In this document: positions 1-9,043 of the stretch, in pieces
How positions within the stretch are numbered: position 1 is the first letter of the stretch
How the letters are laid out: every line of letters begins with the position of its first letter
Assembly (NCBI GenBank): GCA_964528055.1
Contig: CAZGQM010000005.1
Location: forward strand, 1-64,000
Length of the DNA stretch: 64,000 nucleotides
Origin: Geoanaerobacter sp964528055
GTDB lineage: Bacteria; Desulfobacterota; Desulfuromonadia; Geobacterales; DSM-12255
Direction of reading: 5' to 3'
Made by a program: the position numbers and the translations under genes
The notes under the pieces: generated by a model
The model's input: the letters and a program-made list of their open reading frames with translations, nothing else
Told to the model about the DNA's origin: nothing
Databases searched by the model: none

Positions 1-76
1 TGACGATCGGGGCTGCCAGTGCCGTGCCGGTGAATGCAATCAGCAGGGCGAAGGTGAATAAGGCTTTAAGTTTCAT
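1..76 (-). CDS. Secreted protein, N-terminus only; possibly TRAP solute-binding protein DctP
   Basis: Only the first 25 codons are inside the window. They read as a Sec signal peptide: a basic start (MKLK), a hydrophobic core, and an Ala-rich cleavage site ending ALA, followed by APIV. A ribosome-binding site (AAAGGAG) lies 7 bases before the ATG. The mature start APIV resembles the usual opening of periplasmic DctP proteins of TRAP dicarboxylate transporters. The setting fits as well, because a sigma-54 promoter precedes the gene and a DctB/DctD-type kinase-regulator pair lies immediately upstream in the same direction. Secretion is well supported. The DctP identity is an inference from three or four residues and context. 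Confidence 0.6.
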   Translation of the reverse strand, partial: MKLKALFTFALLIAFTGTALAAPIV

Positions 77-169
77 ACGTGACTCCTTTAGTGGGTTGAT
101 GGCTAGCTTTATTGTAAAAATATAATTAATATGGTTATAGTCAAGTTTATCAAAACTAAATGATGTTAT

Positions 170-185
170 AGCAATCATGATGCCA
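170..185 (-). promoter_or_regulatory. Sigma-54 (-24/-12) promoter
   Basis: Read on the minus strand, this is TGGCAT, five bases (CATGA), then TTGCT. It matches the consensus TGGCAC-N5-TTGCW at every key position, with GG and GC exactly 10 bases apart. Transcription should start near 159, leaving a leader of about 80 bases before the ATG at 76. Confidence 0.8.
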
Positions 186-258
186 TGATTTGTTGGTAGC
201 GTAAGGTGGCGTTTTATCTAAAGGCTTGTAAGTAGAGGTAAAATGAGAGGGGAGTTAG

Positions 259-297
259 TGGCTGAAATTGGCCAGTGGCTATGGCTGAAATTGGCCA
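259..297. promoter_or_regulatory. Paired upstream activator sites for a sigma-54 regulator
   Basis: Two 18-base copies of the same sequence start at 259 and 282, so they are 23 bases apart, about two helical turns. Each contains a dyad TGGC-N8-GCCA (259-274 and 282-297). They lie about 100-140 bases upstream of the predicted start of the sigma-54 promoter at 170-185, the usual distance for enhancer sites bound by NtrC-family dimers. The adjacent response regulator (334-1704) is the natural candidate to bind them. The repeat is seen; the binding is inferred. Confidence 0.65.
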
Positions 298-333
298 GTA
301 GATGTGATAAACTGATGTTTTGAGGAAAAGGGG

Positions 334-1704
334 CTAGATCCCGAGTTTGCCCATCTTGTAGCGGAGGGTTCCACGCGGTATTTTCAGCAGTTCAGCAGCC
401 TTCAGCACGTTTCCGCTGCTTTGCGACAGAGCGGTTACGATCATGTTCCGTTCGAACTCCTCGACAGCCTTTTCCATACCGATGCTCCCCAGATTGTGAA
501 GTTCACCTGCCGGGATAATGGTGGCTTCACCGGCTCCATGGATATCCTGGGGGAGGTGAAGGGGAAGCAGGGTAGGGCCCTGGTGAATGATGCAGATCTT
601 TTCTATGACATTCTTGAGTTCGCGGATGTTGCCGGGCCAGTGGTAATCTGCCAGAAGCCGTGTCGCCTCCTGAGAGATGTCCTGAAAACCCCGGGAAAAA
701 GCCCTGCTGTACTTGTCCAGGTAGAATGCTGCCAGCACCGGGATATCTTCGCGCCGGTCACGCAGGGGGGGGATGTGCAGCGGGAAGATATTGAGACGGT
801 AGAACAGATCCTCCCTGAAATGGCCGGTCCGTATTGCCTCTTTGAGGTTACGGTTGGTGGCCGAGATCACCCTTACATCAACTTCGATGTTCTTGGTCCC
901 TCCGACACGTCTGATCTGGCGGCTCTCAAGCACCCTGAGGAGCTTGGCCTGCATCGCCGGCTCCATCTCCCCTATTTCGTCAAGGAATATAGTTCCCTTG
1001 TTTGCTGCCTCGAACAGTCCGGCCTTGCGTGATGAAGCGTCAGTGAACGATCCCTTTTCGTGACCGAACAGTTCGCTCTCCAGGAGGTTTACCGGAATAG
1101 ATGCGCAATTTATCTCTATGAAGGGGGCTTCGCGGCGGTCCGACAGGTGGTGAATGGATTTTGCGATAAGCTCCTTGCCTGTCCCCGATTCTCCGGTGAT
1201 CAGCACAGTCGCTTCGGCGAATTGGGCAACCTCTCTGGCCTGGCGGATTATCTCCTTGAGGGATGAGCTCACGCCGACGAGAGGAACCTTTTCGAACAGT
1301 TCCAGCGCACCCTGTCTGATGGCTCGAACCTCTCTTTTGAGACTCGTGGTCTGGAGGGCAAGTTTGACTATGACCTTGAGTGCATCGGCCTTGAAAGGCT
1401 TTTTCATGTAGTGGAATGCGCCGAGTTTAAGGGATGCTACGGCGCTTTCCACCGAACCATAGCCGGTGATCACGATGACCAGCAGGTCCGGGTCGATCAC
1501 TTTGAGTTTCTTGAGGACGTCAATTCCGTCCTCGATGCCGAGATTCAGGTCGAGTAGGGCTAGGTCTATCTCTTCGGCAGAGACCAGTTCCTCTGCGGTT
1601 TGTCCGTTCGGAGCAGAGAGGACGTGATAGCCGTCCTCTCCGAGAATCCGCACTACGTTGTCGCGTATAAAGGTTTCATCGTCAATGATAAGAATCTTTT
1701 CCAT
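334..1704 (-). CDS. NtrC/DctD-family sigma-54-dependent response regulator
   Basis: A 456-residue activator with three domains. The receiver covers about 1-120, with acidic pocket IDDE and phospho-acceptor D52 in LLDLNL. The AAA+ ATPase covers about 140-380, with Walker A GESGTGKE and Walker B FLDEIGE. The last 45 residues form a Fis-type helix-turn-helix. The sigma-54 contact loop reads GSFTDA in place of the canonical GAFTGA. The start is placed at the ATG at 1704, which has GAGGG in front of it and begins directly with the receiver (MEKILIIDDE); the open frame extends 12 codons further. The stop is 52 bases downstream of the kinase gene's start-side partner in the same operon. Expected role: phosphorylated by the kinase at 1757-4267, it activates the sigma-54 promoter at 170-185. 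Confidence 0.93.
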   Translation of the reverse strand: MEKILIIDDETFIRDNVVRILGEDGYHVLSAPNGQTAEELVSAEEIDLALLDLNLGIEDGIDVLKKLKVIDPDLLVIVITGYGSVESAVASLKLGAFHYMKKPFKADALKVIVKLALQTTSLKREVRAIRQGALELFEKVPLVGVSSSLKEIIRQAREVAQFAEATVLITGESGTGKELIAKSIHHLSDRREAPFIEINCASIPVNLLESELFGHEKGSFTDASSRKAGLFEAANKGTIFLDEIGEMEPAMQAKLLRVLESRQIRRVGGTKNIEVDVRVISATNRNLKEAIRTGHFREDLFYRLNIFPLHIPPLRDRREDIPVLAAFYLDKYSRAFSRGFQDISQEATRLLADYHWPGNIRELKNVIEKICIIHQGPTLLPLHLPQDIHGAGEATIIPAGELHNLGSIGMEKAVEEFERNMIVTALSQSSGNVLKAAELLKIPRGTLRYKMGKLGI

Positions 1705-1756
1705 CAGAACCCTCAAAGGTAGAAAAATAGTGAATCGCAATACGTCAATTTCCGAT

Positions 1757-4267
1757 TCAATTTTCCCGGGTAGCGACTTTTAACGGGAGTTCCACAGCAA
1801 ATACCGTTCCATGTCCCAGGGTGCTGGAGACGCGTATGGTTCCGTGGTGCTCATCCACGATTCTCTGGGCAATCGACAGGCCAAGACCGGTTCCCGCACT
1901 TTTCTTCGTGAAGAACGGCTCAAAGAGAAGGGGGAGATCATCCGAAGCAATCCCCGGCCCGGAGTCGGTAACGGTTATGATTGCAGACCCGTTTCTGGTC
2001 TCGGTGGAAACCGAAATCTTCCCACCCTGGTGCAGTGCTTCCAGGGCATTCCCCAGAAGGTTCAGCAGCAGTTGCTGAATCTGGTTGACATCCAGTGGCA
2101 TGGAGGGCACATCGGCAAGTGAAGCGGTCAGGTCCACCCCCTGTTTCTGGCACGCCCTCCTGAAGAGGAGCAGGCAGTTCTGTACCACCATGTTCAGGTC
2201 GGCCTCCTCTAACTGGGCGCGGGGTGGGGATGAGAAGGTGAGGAGCGAGGTTATCAGGAGTTCCACCCTTTCAATTTCAGCCAGTGCACGGGCAATCATC
2301 TGCTTGGTTTCCGGATCAAGGTTGGGGCGGTCATGCAGGTCATCCAGCAGGAGGGTGATCCCGGTCAACGGATTTCGGACCTCGTGGGCTATGCCGGCAG
2401 AAACCTTGCCCAGGGAGGCCAGACGATCCATCCGGGTCATATCTTCGCGCATCCGTTCCTTTTCCGTCTCGTCGCGCATGGTGACGGTGATACCGTGTTC
2501 GGCATCGACTCCGATCGGGAATACACCCACATCAAAATGCCTGAGGCCGTTGCTGTCCTGATGATTAATCGGTGATCTGCCATAATCGCTACGGGTAAGC
2601 AGTGCCTGTTCGATCCTGGCGGAGATCTGCTGCCACTCTTTGAAGATGTCGTGATATGAGCTGCCGATACGGGCCTTGTCCCCCAGCAACAGTATCCCGT
2701 TGCGGTTTATCGATTGCAGAATTCCGGAGGGTGAGAAGGTGAGAATTGCGCTTGAAATACTTTCAAGGACACTCTCCTTGAAGTTGCGCTGATCCATGAT
2801 CTCCAGGCGGGATCGGCGCAGTTCATCCAGGGTCGAGAGCAGGTTGTTTTTGCGGAGCTCCAGTTCGTCCGCCATGTGGTTGAAAGATTGCGCCAGCTCA
2901 CCGACTTCATCGGATGATGTGGCGACCACCCTGCTGCCGGCATCCCCTTCAGCAAGTTTTCTGACCCCGTTGGTCAATTCCTGAAGAGGTTTTATTATCC
3001 CTCGCGACAGCCGCCAGGCGGCAAAGGCCGACAGGCAAGCCGTGATCAGGAGAATGATTGAACTTCTGGTGCGGTGCGCCTTGAGCTGACTGCTGATCAG
3101 TCTGCTCCCTTTACGGATCAGGTCGTTGTACTGGTCAACCTTGAAAGCGATGGTGACCCCGCCGAAGACTCCATGCGTGCGATAATCCCCGGTATTGTAA
3201 AGAATAGGGGCGAAGGCCATGATATTTTTGGAATCCTTGGTGGAAAAGATCTCCACATACCCGGTTTTGTGTCTTCTGACTTCATCGGTAATCTTGGGAT
3301 AATTGGGGTGTACGAAGGCTGCACTGTCCAGCTTGAAGGGGGTAATCCCCGCTTCAATGTCGGCTGCGGAGGATTGCTCCGTGTAGGGAGGAACGACCCG
3401 GCCATACTTGTCAAGGCCCCTGATATACCAGAATCTGGGGTGAGTGATGACCCACCCCTCATCGTCAAAGAGAAAGGCGAAATTGCCGCTCTTGTAGCTG
3501 GGGAAAACGGTTGAATAGCCACGACCCGGATCGATGTGCTGGGTAATCTCCATGAGGTGCCGATGATCGAGCGAGATGACCAGAATCCCGTCAAACCTGC
3601 CGTTCTTGTCATTAAGGGGGGTGCAGAAACGAACCACCCCGTGGTATTGTTCGCCGTTATAGGCATCCTCCGGTTCGGCCGCCCCTTGCAGTTGCTGCTG
3701 GCGGGTAACATGAAACCCGGTGAGATGGGTAACATGGATTCGCCCCGGCTGCAGGGAGCGGGTTCTAAGGAAATAGTCTTCCCCCTTGTACTCGGTTGAA
3801 GCCGGATCACCCACATTACGCAACTCGTTATCCGGCACGGTTTTCCCGTCGCGGATGACGATACGCTCCTGGCCATGCCTGTCAATCAAAGCTATTGACT
3901 GGTACAGAGGTACCAAGTCACGGTTTTCTGAAGGAAGTTTTGCATCACGGTCTCTTTCCCATATCTCCCCTCTCCTGGTCAGGTAAAAATCAAACAGGGA
4001 CAAACGGTCCGGTCTGCTTCTGGCTAGAAAGAGCAGGTCATTTTCACATTTCTGCAGCAGGTCACCAACGGTTTCGGCCACCTGCTTGGCGCGCATCTGC
4101 AGCGATTCCGCCGCCTGAACGTCGGATGTTTCGGCGATTTCATTACTTAATCGGGACGTTACGGATTCCAGTTGCGCCAGAAGGATCAGCGATGAAGCAA
4201 TGAGTGGCGTGAGCGCCAGGATGAGGGTAACAATAAGAAATTTGGCAAAAAGTGTCTGGCGTGGCAT
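1757..4267 (-). CDS. Membrane sensor histidine kinase (Cache-HAMP-PAS-HisKA-HATPase), DctB-like
   Basis: An 836-residue kinase. A membrane segment near 8-30 is followed by a large periplasmic sensor of about 350 residues, probably double Cache. A second membrane segment near 390-410 leads to HAMP, then a PAS domain near 500-610. The HisKA box is HEVRNPLTG with phospho-accepting His near 628. The ATPase domain has N box NLLGNALEAL, G1 DSGPGIA and G2 GTGLGLS. The start is set at the ATG at 4267 (GGAG upstream, product begins MPRQTLF); the frame is open 22 codons further. It precedes the response regulator by 52 bases, so the two form one unit. The domain order suits a sensor of small organic acids feeding the transporter at the left edge. 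The ligand is not visible from sequence. Confidence 0.9.
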   Translation of the reverse strand: MPRQTLFAKFLIVTLILALTPLIASSLILLAQLESVTSRLSNEIAETSDVQAAESLQMRAKQVAETVGDLLQKCENDLLFLARSRPDRLSLFDFYLTRRGEIWERDRDAKLPSENRDLVPLYQSIALIDRHGQERIVIRDGKTVPDNELRNVGDPASTEYKGEDYFLRTRSLQPGRIHVTHLTGFHVTRQQQLQGAAEPEDAYNGEQYHGVVRFCTPLNDKNGRFDGILVISLDHRHLMEITQHIDPGRGYSTVFPSYKSGNFAFLFDDEGWVITHPRFWYIRGLDKYGRVVPPYTEQSSAADIEAGITPFKLDSAAFVHPNYPKITDEVRRHKTGYVEIFSTKDSKNIMAFAPILYNTGDYRTHGVFGGVTIAFKVDQYNDLIRKGSRLISSQLKAHRTRSSIILLITACLSAFAAWRLSRGIIKPLQELTNGVRKLAEGDAGSRVVATSSDEVGELAQSFNHMADELELRKNNLLSTLDELRRSRLEIMDQRNFKESVLESISSAILTFSPSGILQSINRNGILLLGDKARIGSSYHDIFKEWQQISARIEQALLTRSDYGRSPINHQDSNGLRHFDVGVFPIGVDAEHGITVTMRDETEKERMREDMTRMDRLASLGKVSAGIAHEVRNPLTGITLLLDDLHDRPNLDPETKQMIARALAEIERVELLITSLLTFSSPPRAQLEEADLNMVVQNCLLLFRRACQKQGVDLTASLADVPSMPLDVNQIQQLLLNLLGNALEALHQGGKISVSTETRNGSAIITVTDSGPGIASDDLPLLFEPFFTKKSAGTGLGLSIAQRIVDEHHGTIRVSSTLGHGTVFAVELPLKVATREN

Positions 4268-4393
4268 GCCGACTCCAGCATAGTGAAGCGGATTGTATTT
4301 ATCTGAGTACAATGATACAGATACACAAATCAAGCATTCATTTTCGGGGGGGTGTGCGTCTCCCGGTTGAATCGGAAAGTTGACGGATAATCA

Positions 4394-6232
4394 ATGGGAT
4401 ATCGCAATCTTCAGGAATGTGTCGCCAATCTAGAACGCAACAGCCAGCTGATCCGGATCGAGGCTCCGCTCGACCCCCGCCTGGAAATCGGCATGGTACA
4501 GCGCCGAGTCTACGAGGCTCAGGGCCCCGCACTTCTTTTCACAAATGTCAAAGGATGCCGGTTTCCGCTGTTGGGCAACCTTTTCGGTACCTTGGATCGC
4601 GCAAGGTTCATTTTTCGGGACTCTCTCTCCACCATCGAGGCTCTGGTGGCTCTCAAGGTCAATCCCGCAGAACTCCTGAAGGCCCCTTCAATGCTCTTTC
4701 GGGCAATCCCCGGAGCGATGCATCTTCTGCCCCGCCATCTGGGGAGCGGGCCGATCCTTGACAACCGGACAACTATCGACCGGTTGCCGCAACTGGTCTC
4801 CTGGCCCATGGACGGCGGCCCCTTCGTCACCCTGCCGCAAGTCTACTCCGAGAGCCCGACCCGTCCCGGTATCCGCAACTCCAACCTGGGGATGTACCGC
4901 GTGCAGCTCTCCGGCAATCGCTACAGGATCAATGAGGAGGTGGGGATCCACTATCAGATCCACCGGGGTCTGGGTGTCCACCATGCCGAGGCGCTGGAAC
5001 TGGGGGCCCCCCTCAAGGTCAACGTCTTTGTCGGCGGGCCTCCGTCACTCACCGTTGCTGCAGTCATGCCTCTCCCGGAAGGGATGCCGGAGCTTGCCTT
5101 TGCCGGGCTCCTCGGTGGCCACCGCCTTCCGATGGTCTGCCAGGCAGGTGAGCTTCCGATCCCGGCTGAGGCGGACTTCTGCATCTCCGGCACCCTTGAT
5201 CTCCATAATACGCTCCCCGAGGGTCCGTTTGGCGACCATCTCGGCTATTACAGCCTCGTCCATGACTTCCCGTTTCTCAAGGTTGAACGGGTATTGCACC
5301 GGGACGGCGCCATCTGGCCGTTCACTTCGGTCGGCAGGCCCCCTCAGGAGGATACAACCTTCGGCGCATTTATACACGAACTGACCGGCCCGCTGATCCC
5401 GACGGTAATTCCGGGTATCAAGTCGGTTCATGCAGTGGATGCCGCAGGTGTACATCCGCTGCTGCTTGCCGTCGGGTCAGAGCGGTATGTACCGTACGCG
5501 CCAGAGCGAGTGCCCCAGGAGCTTCTTACCTTAGCCAACGCAATTCTCGGCCAGGGGCAGCTTTCGCTGGCCAAGTACCTTTTCATCGCTGCCCACGAAG
5601 ACAATCCCCCCGATATCCACCATATCGATGAATTCCTCCGGTTCATGCTGGAACGGGTCGACTGGCGACGCGACCTGCACTTCCATACCAGGAGTACCAT
5701 CGATACCCTTGACTACTCGGGACAGGGGTTGAACCAGGGCTCCAAGGTGGTGATCGCCGCTACCGGGCCGAAGCGGCGGAACCTGCCGACTGAACTTCCC
5801 CCTGGTCTCAGAATCCCCAGCGGCTTCAGCAATCCACGAGTCTGCCTTCCCGGGGTCCTTGCCGTCCAGGGGCCATCGTGCGGGGAGTACCGGGAGTGCA
5901 TGAGCATGGATATGGCCGGCTTCTGCGCTTCGTTTGTCGTTGATGGTCCTCTCGGCGCATTTCCCCTGGTGCTGGTCGTCGATGACAGTGAATTCGTCAG
6001 CAGAACCCTGAACAATCTCCTCTGGGTCACCTTTACGCGATCCAATCCGGCAAGCGACATCTACGGCATCTCCCCCTTCCAGCGCTGCAAACACTGGGGA
6101 TGTGACGGGCCACTGGTCATAGATGCCCGGGCCAAGCCGCATCATGCGCCCCCCTTGCTCGAAGATCCTCTCGTGGAGAAAAGGGTGAATGAACTTGCCG
6201 CGCCGGGTGGACCTCTGCATGGGATTATTTGA
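4394..6232 (+). CDS. UbiD-family prenylated-FMN decarboxylase
   Basis: A 612-residue member of the UbiD decarboxylase superfamily, cytoplasmic enzymes that use prenylated FMN to decarboxylate aromatic or unsaturated acids. The family's cofactor and active-site landmarks are present: the segment SNLGMYRVQL carries the conserved Arg, and EGPFGDHLGYYS carries the catalytic acidic residues. The length is greater than E. coli UbiD (about 500). No flavin prenyltransferase (UbiX) gene is next to it. In quinone-using anaerobes such proteins often act late in menaquinone synthesis, in either the classical or futalosine route. That would suit this organism, but the substrate cannot be read from sequence. 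The gene stands alone, divergent from the kinase at 4267. No strong ribosome-binding site is seen before the ATG. Confidence 0.85.
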   Translation: MGYRNLQECVANLERNSQLIRIEAPLDPRLEIGMVQRRVYEAQGPALLFTNVKGCRFPLLGNLFGTLDRARFIFRDSLSTIEALVALKVNPAELLKAPSMLFRAIPGAMHLLPRHLGSGPILDNRTTIDRLPQLVSWPMDGGPFVTLPQVYSESPTRPGIRNSNLGMYRVQLSGNRYRINEEVGIHYQIHRGLGVHHAEALELGAPLKVNVFVGGPPSLTVAAVMPLPEGMPELAFAGLLGGHRLPMVCQAGELPIPAEADFCISGTLDLHNTLPEGPFGDHLGYYSLVHDFPFLKVERVLHRDGAIWPFTSVGRPPQEDTTFGAFIHELTGPLIPTVIPGIKSVHAVDAAGVHPLLLAVGSERYVPYAPERVPQELLTLANAILGQGQLSLAKYLFIAAHEDNPPDIHHIDEFLRFMLERVDWRRDLHFHTRSTIDTLDYSGQGLNQGSKVVIAATGPKRRNLPTELPPGLRIPSGFSNPRVCLPGVLAVQGPSCGEYRECMSMDMAGFCASFVVDGPLGAFPLVLVVDDSEFVSRTLNNLLWVTFTRSNPASDIYGISPFQRCKHWGCDGPLVIDARAKPHHAPPLLEDPLVEKRVNELAAPGGPLHGII

Positions 6233-6335
6233 AAACTCTTGATGGCGTAACTGCCGCATTATAGACAGTGATTGCCATTTTCATAGGCAGAATGAAGAGG
6301 TCGAAGAATAATGAAAAACAGTATGACGATCCTCT

Positions 6336-6412
6336 GAAGCGTTCAATGGCGGGGTTTGCGCGGTTCTTTAGCAAATCGGAACGGAAGCTGCTATCTTCTG
6401 AAGAAACGCTTC
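6336..6412. promoter_or_regulatory. Inverted repeat upstream of modABC (possible operator)
   Basis: GAAGCGTT at 6336-6343 is repeated as its reverse complement AACGCTTC at 6405-6412, just 32 bases before modA. Molybdate operons are often repressed by ModE-type proteins, but this does not match the E. coli ModE box, and the arms are 61 bases apart. It may be chance. Confidence 0.25.
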
Positions 6413-6444
6413 AAATAAATTGAAATGAAAGAGGTCTGTCGCCC

Positions 6445-7194
6445 ATGAGTAAGATAATTTCATCCATGTTTTTATTTGTCCTCGCTTCATTGATGCTCAG
6501 TGCCACCCCTTTATTTGCTGGAGATGTCAATCTTTCCGTTGCCGCCAGCCTGAAAGAGGTCATCAACGAACTTTCCGAAAATTTCGCAAAACAACACCCC
6601 GGTGTAAAGTTCGTCAAGAATTACGGCGCTTCCGGGGCTTTGGCCAAGCAGGTTGAGAACGGCGCACCGTCTGACATCTTCATATCAGCCAACCTGGAGT
6701 GGATGGAGTACCTGAAGAACAAGAAACTGGTCAATTCCGCCAGTATCGGCACCTTTACTTATAACACCCTGGTATTTGCCGGTGCACCGGGCAAGGCATC
6801 CTCCATGCAGGATCTGCTCAAGCTGGAGAGAATCGCCATCGGCAGCCCAAAGAGTGTTCCCGCCGGAGAATATGCCACGGAAGCCTTCAAGAAGGCAGGG
6901 ACCGACAAACAGCTTGAGAAGAAATTGATCATGGCCAAGGATGTACGCGAATGTCTGATGTATGCCGAACGGGGTGAGGTTGACGGCGCCTTTGTCTACA
7001 GGACCGATGCCCTGCTGGCGAAACAGGCAAAGATACTCTTTACCGTTCCACAGGAACTGTATCCACGTGTGACATATCCCCTGTCTCTGACGGTTGCCGG
7101 AACACAGAATCAGGAAGCTGTTTCATTCTTCGCCTATCTGCACGGCGAAGAGTCAAGGTCGGTACTCACGAAATATGGGTTTGCTCCTCGATAG
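6445..7194 (+). CDS. modA: Molybdate ABC transporter, periplasmic substrate-binding protein
   Basis: A 249-residue ModA. A signal peptide covers residues 1-25, with likely cleavage after LFA before GDVNLSV. The mature protein opens with the family's oxyanion-binding signature (VAASL) and continues with NYGASGALAKQ and GAPSDIFISA, which line the molybdate/tungstate site. It captures the oxyanion in the periplasm and hands it to ModB. The ATG at 6445 has GAGGT nine bases upstream. modB follows after 14 bases and modC directly after that, so this is a standard modABC operon. Molybdenum or tungsten would be needed here for pterin cofactor enzymes such as nitrate reductase, formate dehydrogenase or aldehyde oxidoreductases. 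Confidence 0.95.
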   Translation: MSKIISSMFLFVLASLMLSATPLFAGDVNLSVAASLKEVINELSENFAKQHPGVKFVKNYGASGALAKQVENGAPSDIFISANLEWMEYLKNKKLVNSASIGTFTYNTLVFAGAPGKASSMQDLLKLERIAIGSPKSVPAGEYATEAFKKAGTDKQLEKKLIMAKDVRECLMYAERGEVDGAFVYRTDALLAKQAKILFTVPQELYPRVTYPLSLTVAGTQNQEAVSFFAYLHGEESRSVLTKYGFAPR

Positions 7195-7208
7195 AGGATA
7201 CAAACGCT

Positions 7209-7892
7209 ATGATCCCGTTATCGCCGACAGATTACGATGCCATCAGGCTCTCAGTCCAGGTTGCGTTCGCAGCAACCCTCCTGTCGCTGCCGTTCGGTCT
7301 TGCAGTCGCCTACCTGATCACCTTTGTCAGATTCCGCGGCAAAATGCTGCTGGAAGTACTCGTTAATCTGCCGCTGACCCTTCCTCCGGTGGTTGTCGGT
7401 TATTTCCTGCTGCTTTTGCTCGGTAAACGTGGTTGGCTTGGCTCACTGCTGAACGACGCCGGTGTCAGGCTGATCTTCACCCTCAAGGCTGCTGTCGTCG
7501 CCTCTGCAGTTGTCGGCTTCCCTCTGCTGGTGCGCTCACTGCGCATCGGCATGGAGGCCATCGATCCACAACTGCTCAAAGCTTCCCGTACTCTCGGGGC
7601 ACGATGGTACGATACCCTTCTGACGGTAATCCTGCCGCTGTCGGTTCCCGGGCTGGTGGCCGGTTCGTCTCTGATGTTCGCCCGCAGCCTCGGTGAATTC
7701 GGTGCGACAATCATCGTGGCCGGCAATATCCCCGGGGTCACCCAGACTATCCCGCTTGCCATCTACGAATACGCAAGTTCTCCGACAAGTGAGACTATGG
7801 CCCTCGCACTCTGTCTGGTTTCGGTGGTCATCTCGATGGTTGTCCTCTTTCTTCATGAAATGATGGCCAAAAAAATGGCACGGAGGGACTGA
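7209..7892 (+). CDS. modB: Molybdate ABC transporter permease
   Basis: A 227-residue inner-membrane permease with about five membrane-spanning segments, starting with the hydrophobic stretch after LSVQVAFAATLL. The cytoplasmic EAA loop, which docks onto the ATPase, is visible as KASRTLGARWYDT near 125-137. LGEFGATIIVAGN is typical of ModB. It lies 14 bases after modA, and its TGA stop is one base from the modC GTG, which indicates coupled translation. Length and composition match ordinary ModB proteins. Confidence 0.95.
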   Translation: MIPLSPTDYDAIRLSVQVAFAATLLSLPFGLAVAYLITFVRFRGKMLLEVLVNLPLTLPPVVVGYFLLLLLGKRGWLGSLLNDAGVRLIFTLKAAVVASAVVGFPLLVRSLRIGMEAIDPQLLKASRTLGARWYDTLLTVILPLSVPGLVAGSSLMFARSLGEFGATIIVAGNIPGVTQTIPLAIYEYASSPTSETMALALCLVSVVISMVVLFLHEMMAKKMARRD

Positions 7893-7893
7893 C

Positions 7894-8949
7894 GTGCAAC
7901 TCTCCATGACCACAAAGAAGAGTTTCGGTGCATTTACCTTGTCTGCAGATGTTAACGTTTCAGGTGATCGAGTCGGCATATTCGGCGTGTCCGGCAGTGG
8001 TAAATCGACCCTGGTGGGTATGCTGGCAGGACTTCTGGAACCTGACAGCGGCGAGATAGTTCTGGATGGGGATTGCCTTTTCAGCAGTGACAAAGGGATC
8101 GACCTCCGGCCCGAACAGAGGCGGATTGCCATAGTCTTCCAGCAGCACTGCCTCTTTCCGCACTTAAGCGTCAAGAGCAATCTCCTCTACGGTTACAATC
8201 GCTGTCCCGCAGAACATCGAAACATCGATTTCACGACTCTGGTTGCAGTACTGAAACTGGAGGATCTTCTCGGCCGTGGAGTTACAAATCTTTCGGGTGG
8301 CGAAAAACAGCGCGTTGCCCTGGGACGAGCCATACTGGCCAATCCCCGGCTCCTGCTGATGGATGAGCCGCTTTCCGCCCTGGATGATACCCTGAGATTT
8401 CAGATCATCCCCTATCTGAAGAGTGTCAGTGAACAGTTTGGAATCCCCTATCTCTTCATCTCACATTCTCTGATAGAGATGCGACTGATGGTAGAACAGG
8501 TCCTGGTCGTTGCCGATGGTCGCATACAGGACCAGACCACGCCAGACCTCCTGGCCCGAAGCAGGATGGGGCAGAGCCATGCCGGGTTTATCAACCTGCT
8601 GAAGCTCCGAAAGCAACGTCGCGAAAACGGACTCTTCGCCTATCAGTGGGGATCTGCCGAACTGCTCATCTCTGCAGGAGATGAGCAGACAGAGGGACTC
8701 TTCGAGCTCTCCTCCAAAGAGATCATGCTGTTCAAGCGGCATCCCGAGGCGATCAGCGCCAGAAACCTGCTCTGCTGCAATGTAGTCGGTACCTTTGAGA
8801 CAGGGAACAAGGTCGGGGTAGAGCTTGCGTTCGGCGACCAGCTGCTGGTGGCAGAGGTGGTGCGGCAGGCGGCAGAGGAGTTGGGGATCTGTGCCGGCTG
8901 TGAACTGTATGCGGCGATCAAGGCCTCAGCATTCCGACGCCTTGGCTGA
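7894..8949 (+). CDS. modC: Molybdate ABC transporter ATPase with C-terminal Mop domain
   Basis: A 351-residue ATPase that powers the ModB channel. It has Walker A GVSGSGKST (31-39), signature LSGGEKQR (near 136) and Walker B LLLMDEP followed by the D-loop SALDD. About 60 residues at the C-terminus (near 290-351) form a Mop/TOBE fold that binds molybdate and can regulate transport. The start is a GTG at 7894, one base after the modB stop, with GGAGG upstream. An internal ATG five codons on is less well placed. Confidence 0.95.
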   Translation: MQLSMTTKKSFGAFTLSADVNVSGDRVGIFGVSGSGKSTLVGMLAGLLEPDSGEIVLDGDCLFSSDKGIDLRPEQRRIAIVFQQHCLFPHLSVKSNLLYGYNRCPAEHRNIDFTTLVAVLKLEDLLGRGVTNLSGGEKQRVALGRAILANPRLLLMDEPLSALDDTLRFQIIPYLKSVSEQFGIPYLFISHSLIEMRLMVEQVLVVADGRIQDQTTPDLLARSRMGQSHAGFINLLKLRKQRRENGLFAYQWGSAELLISAGDEQTEGLFELSSKEIMLFKRHPEAISARNLLCCNVVGTFETGNKVGVELAFGDQLLVAEVVRQAAEELGICAGCELYAAIKASAFRRLG

Positions 8950-9043
8950 CGTGGGGTCACAACACTGGACTTCTGCTTCTACTCTGATAGTCTGGATCTA
9001 TATACCAGGCGTTTGCTCAATCCTTTGTTAATGGAGAGAACCC

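Noticed and set aside
421..1032. 203-residue plus-strand ORF
   Set aside because: Antisense to the response regulator, whose domains are unmistakable; no ribosome-binding site or recognisable protein.
6250..6275. Possible sigma-54 promoter (TGGCGT, five bases, CCGCA) before modA
   Set aside because: The GG/GC spacing is right but the -12 box reads CCGCA in place of TTGCA.
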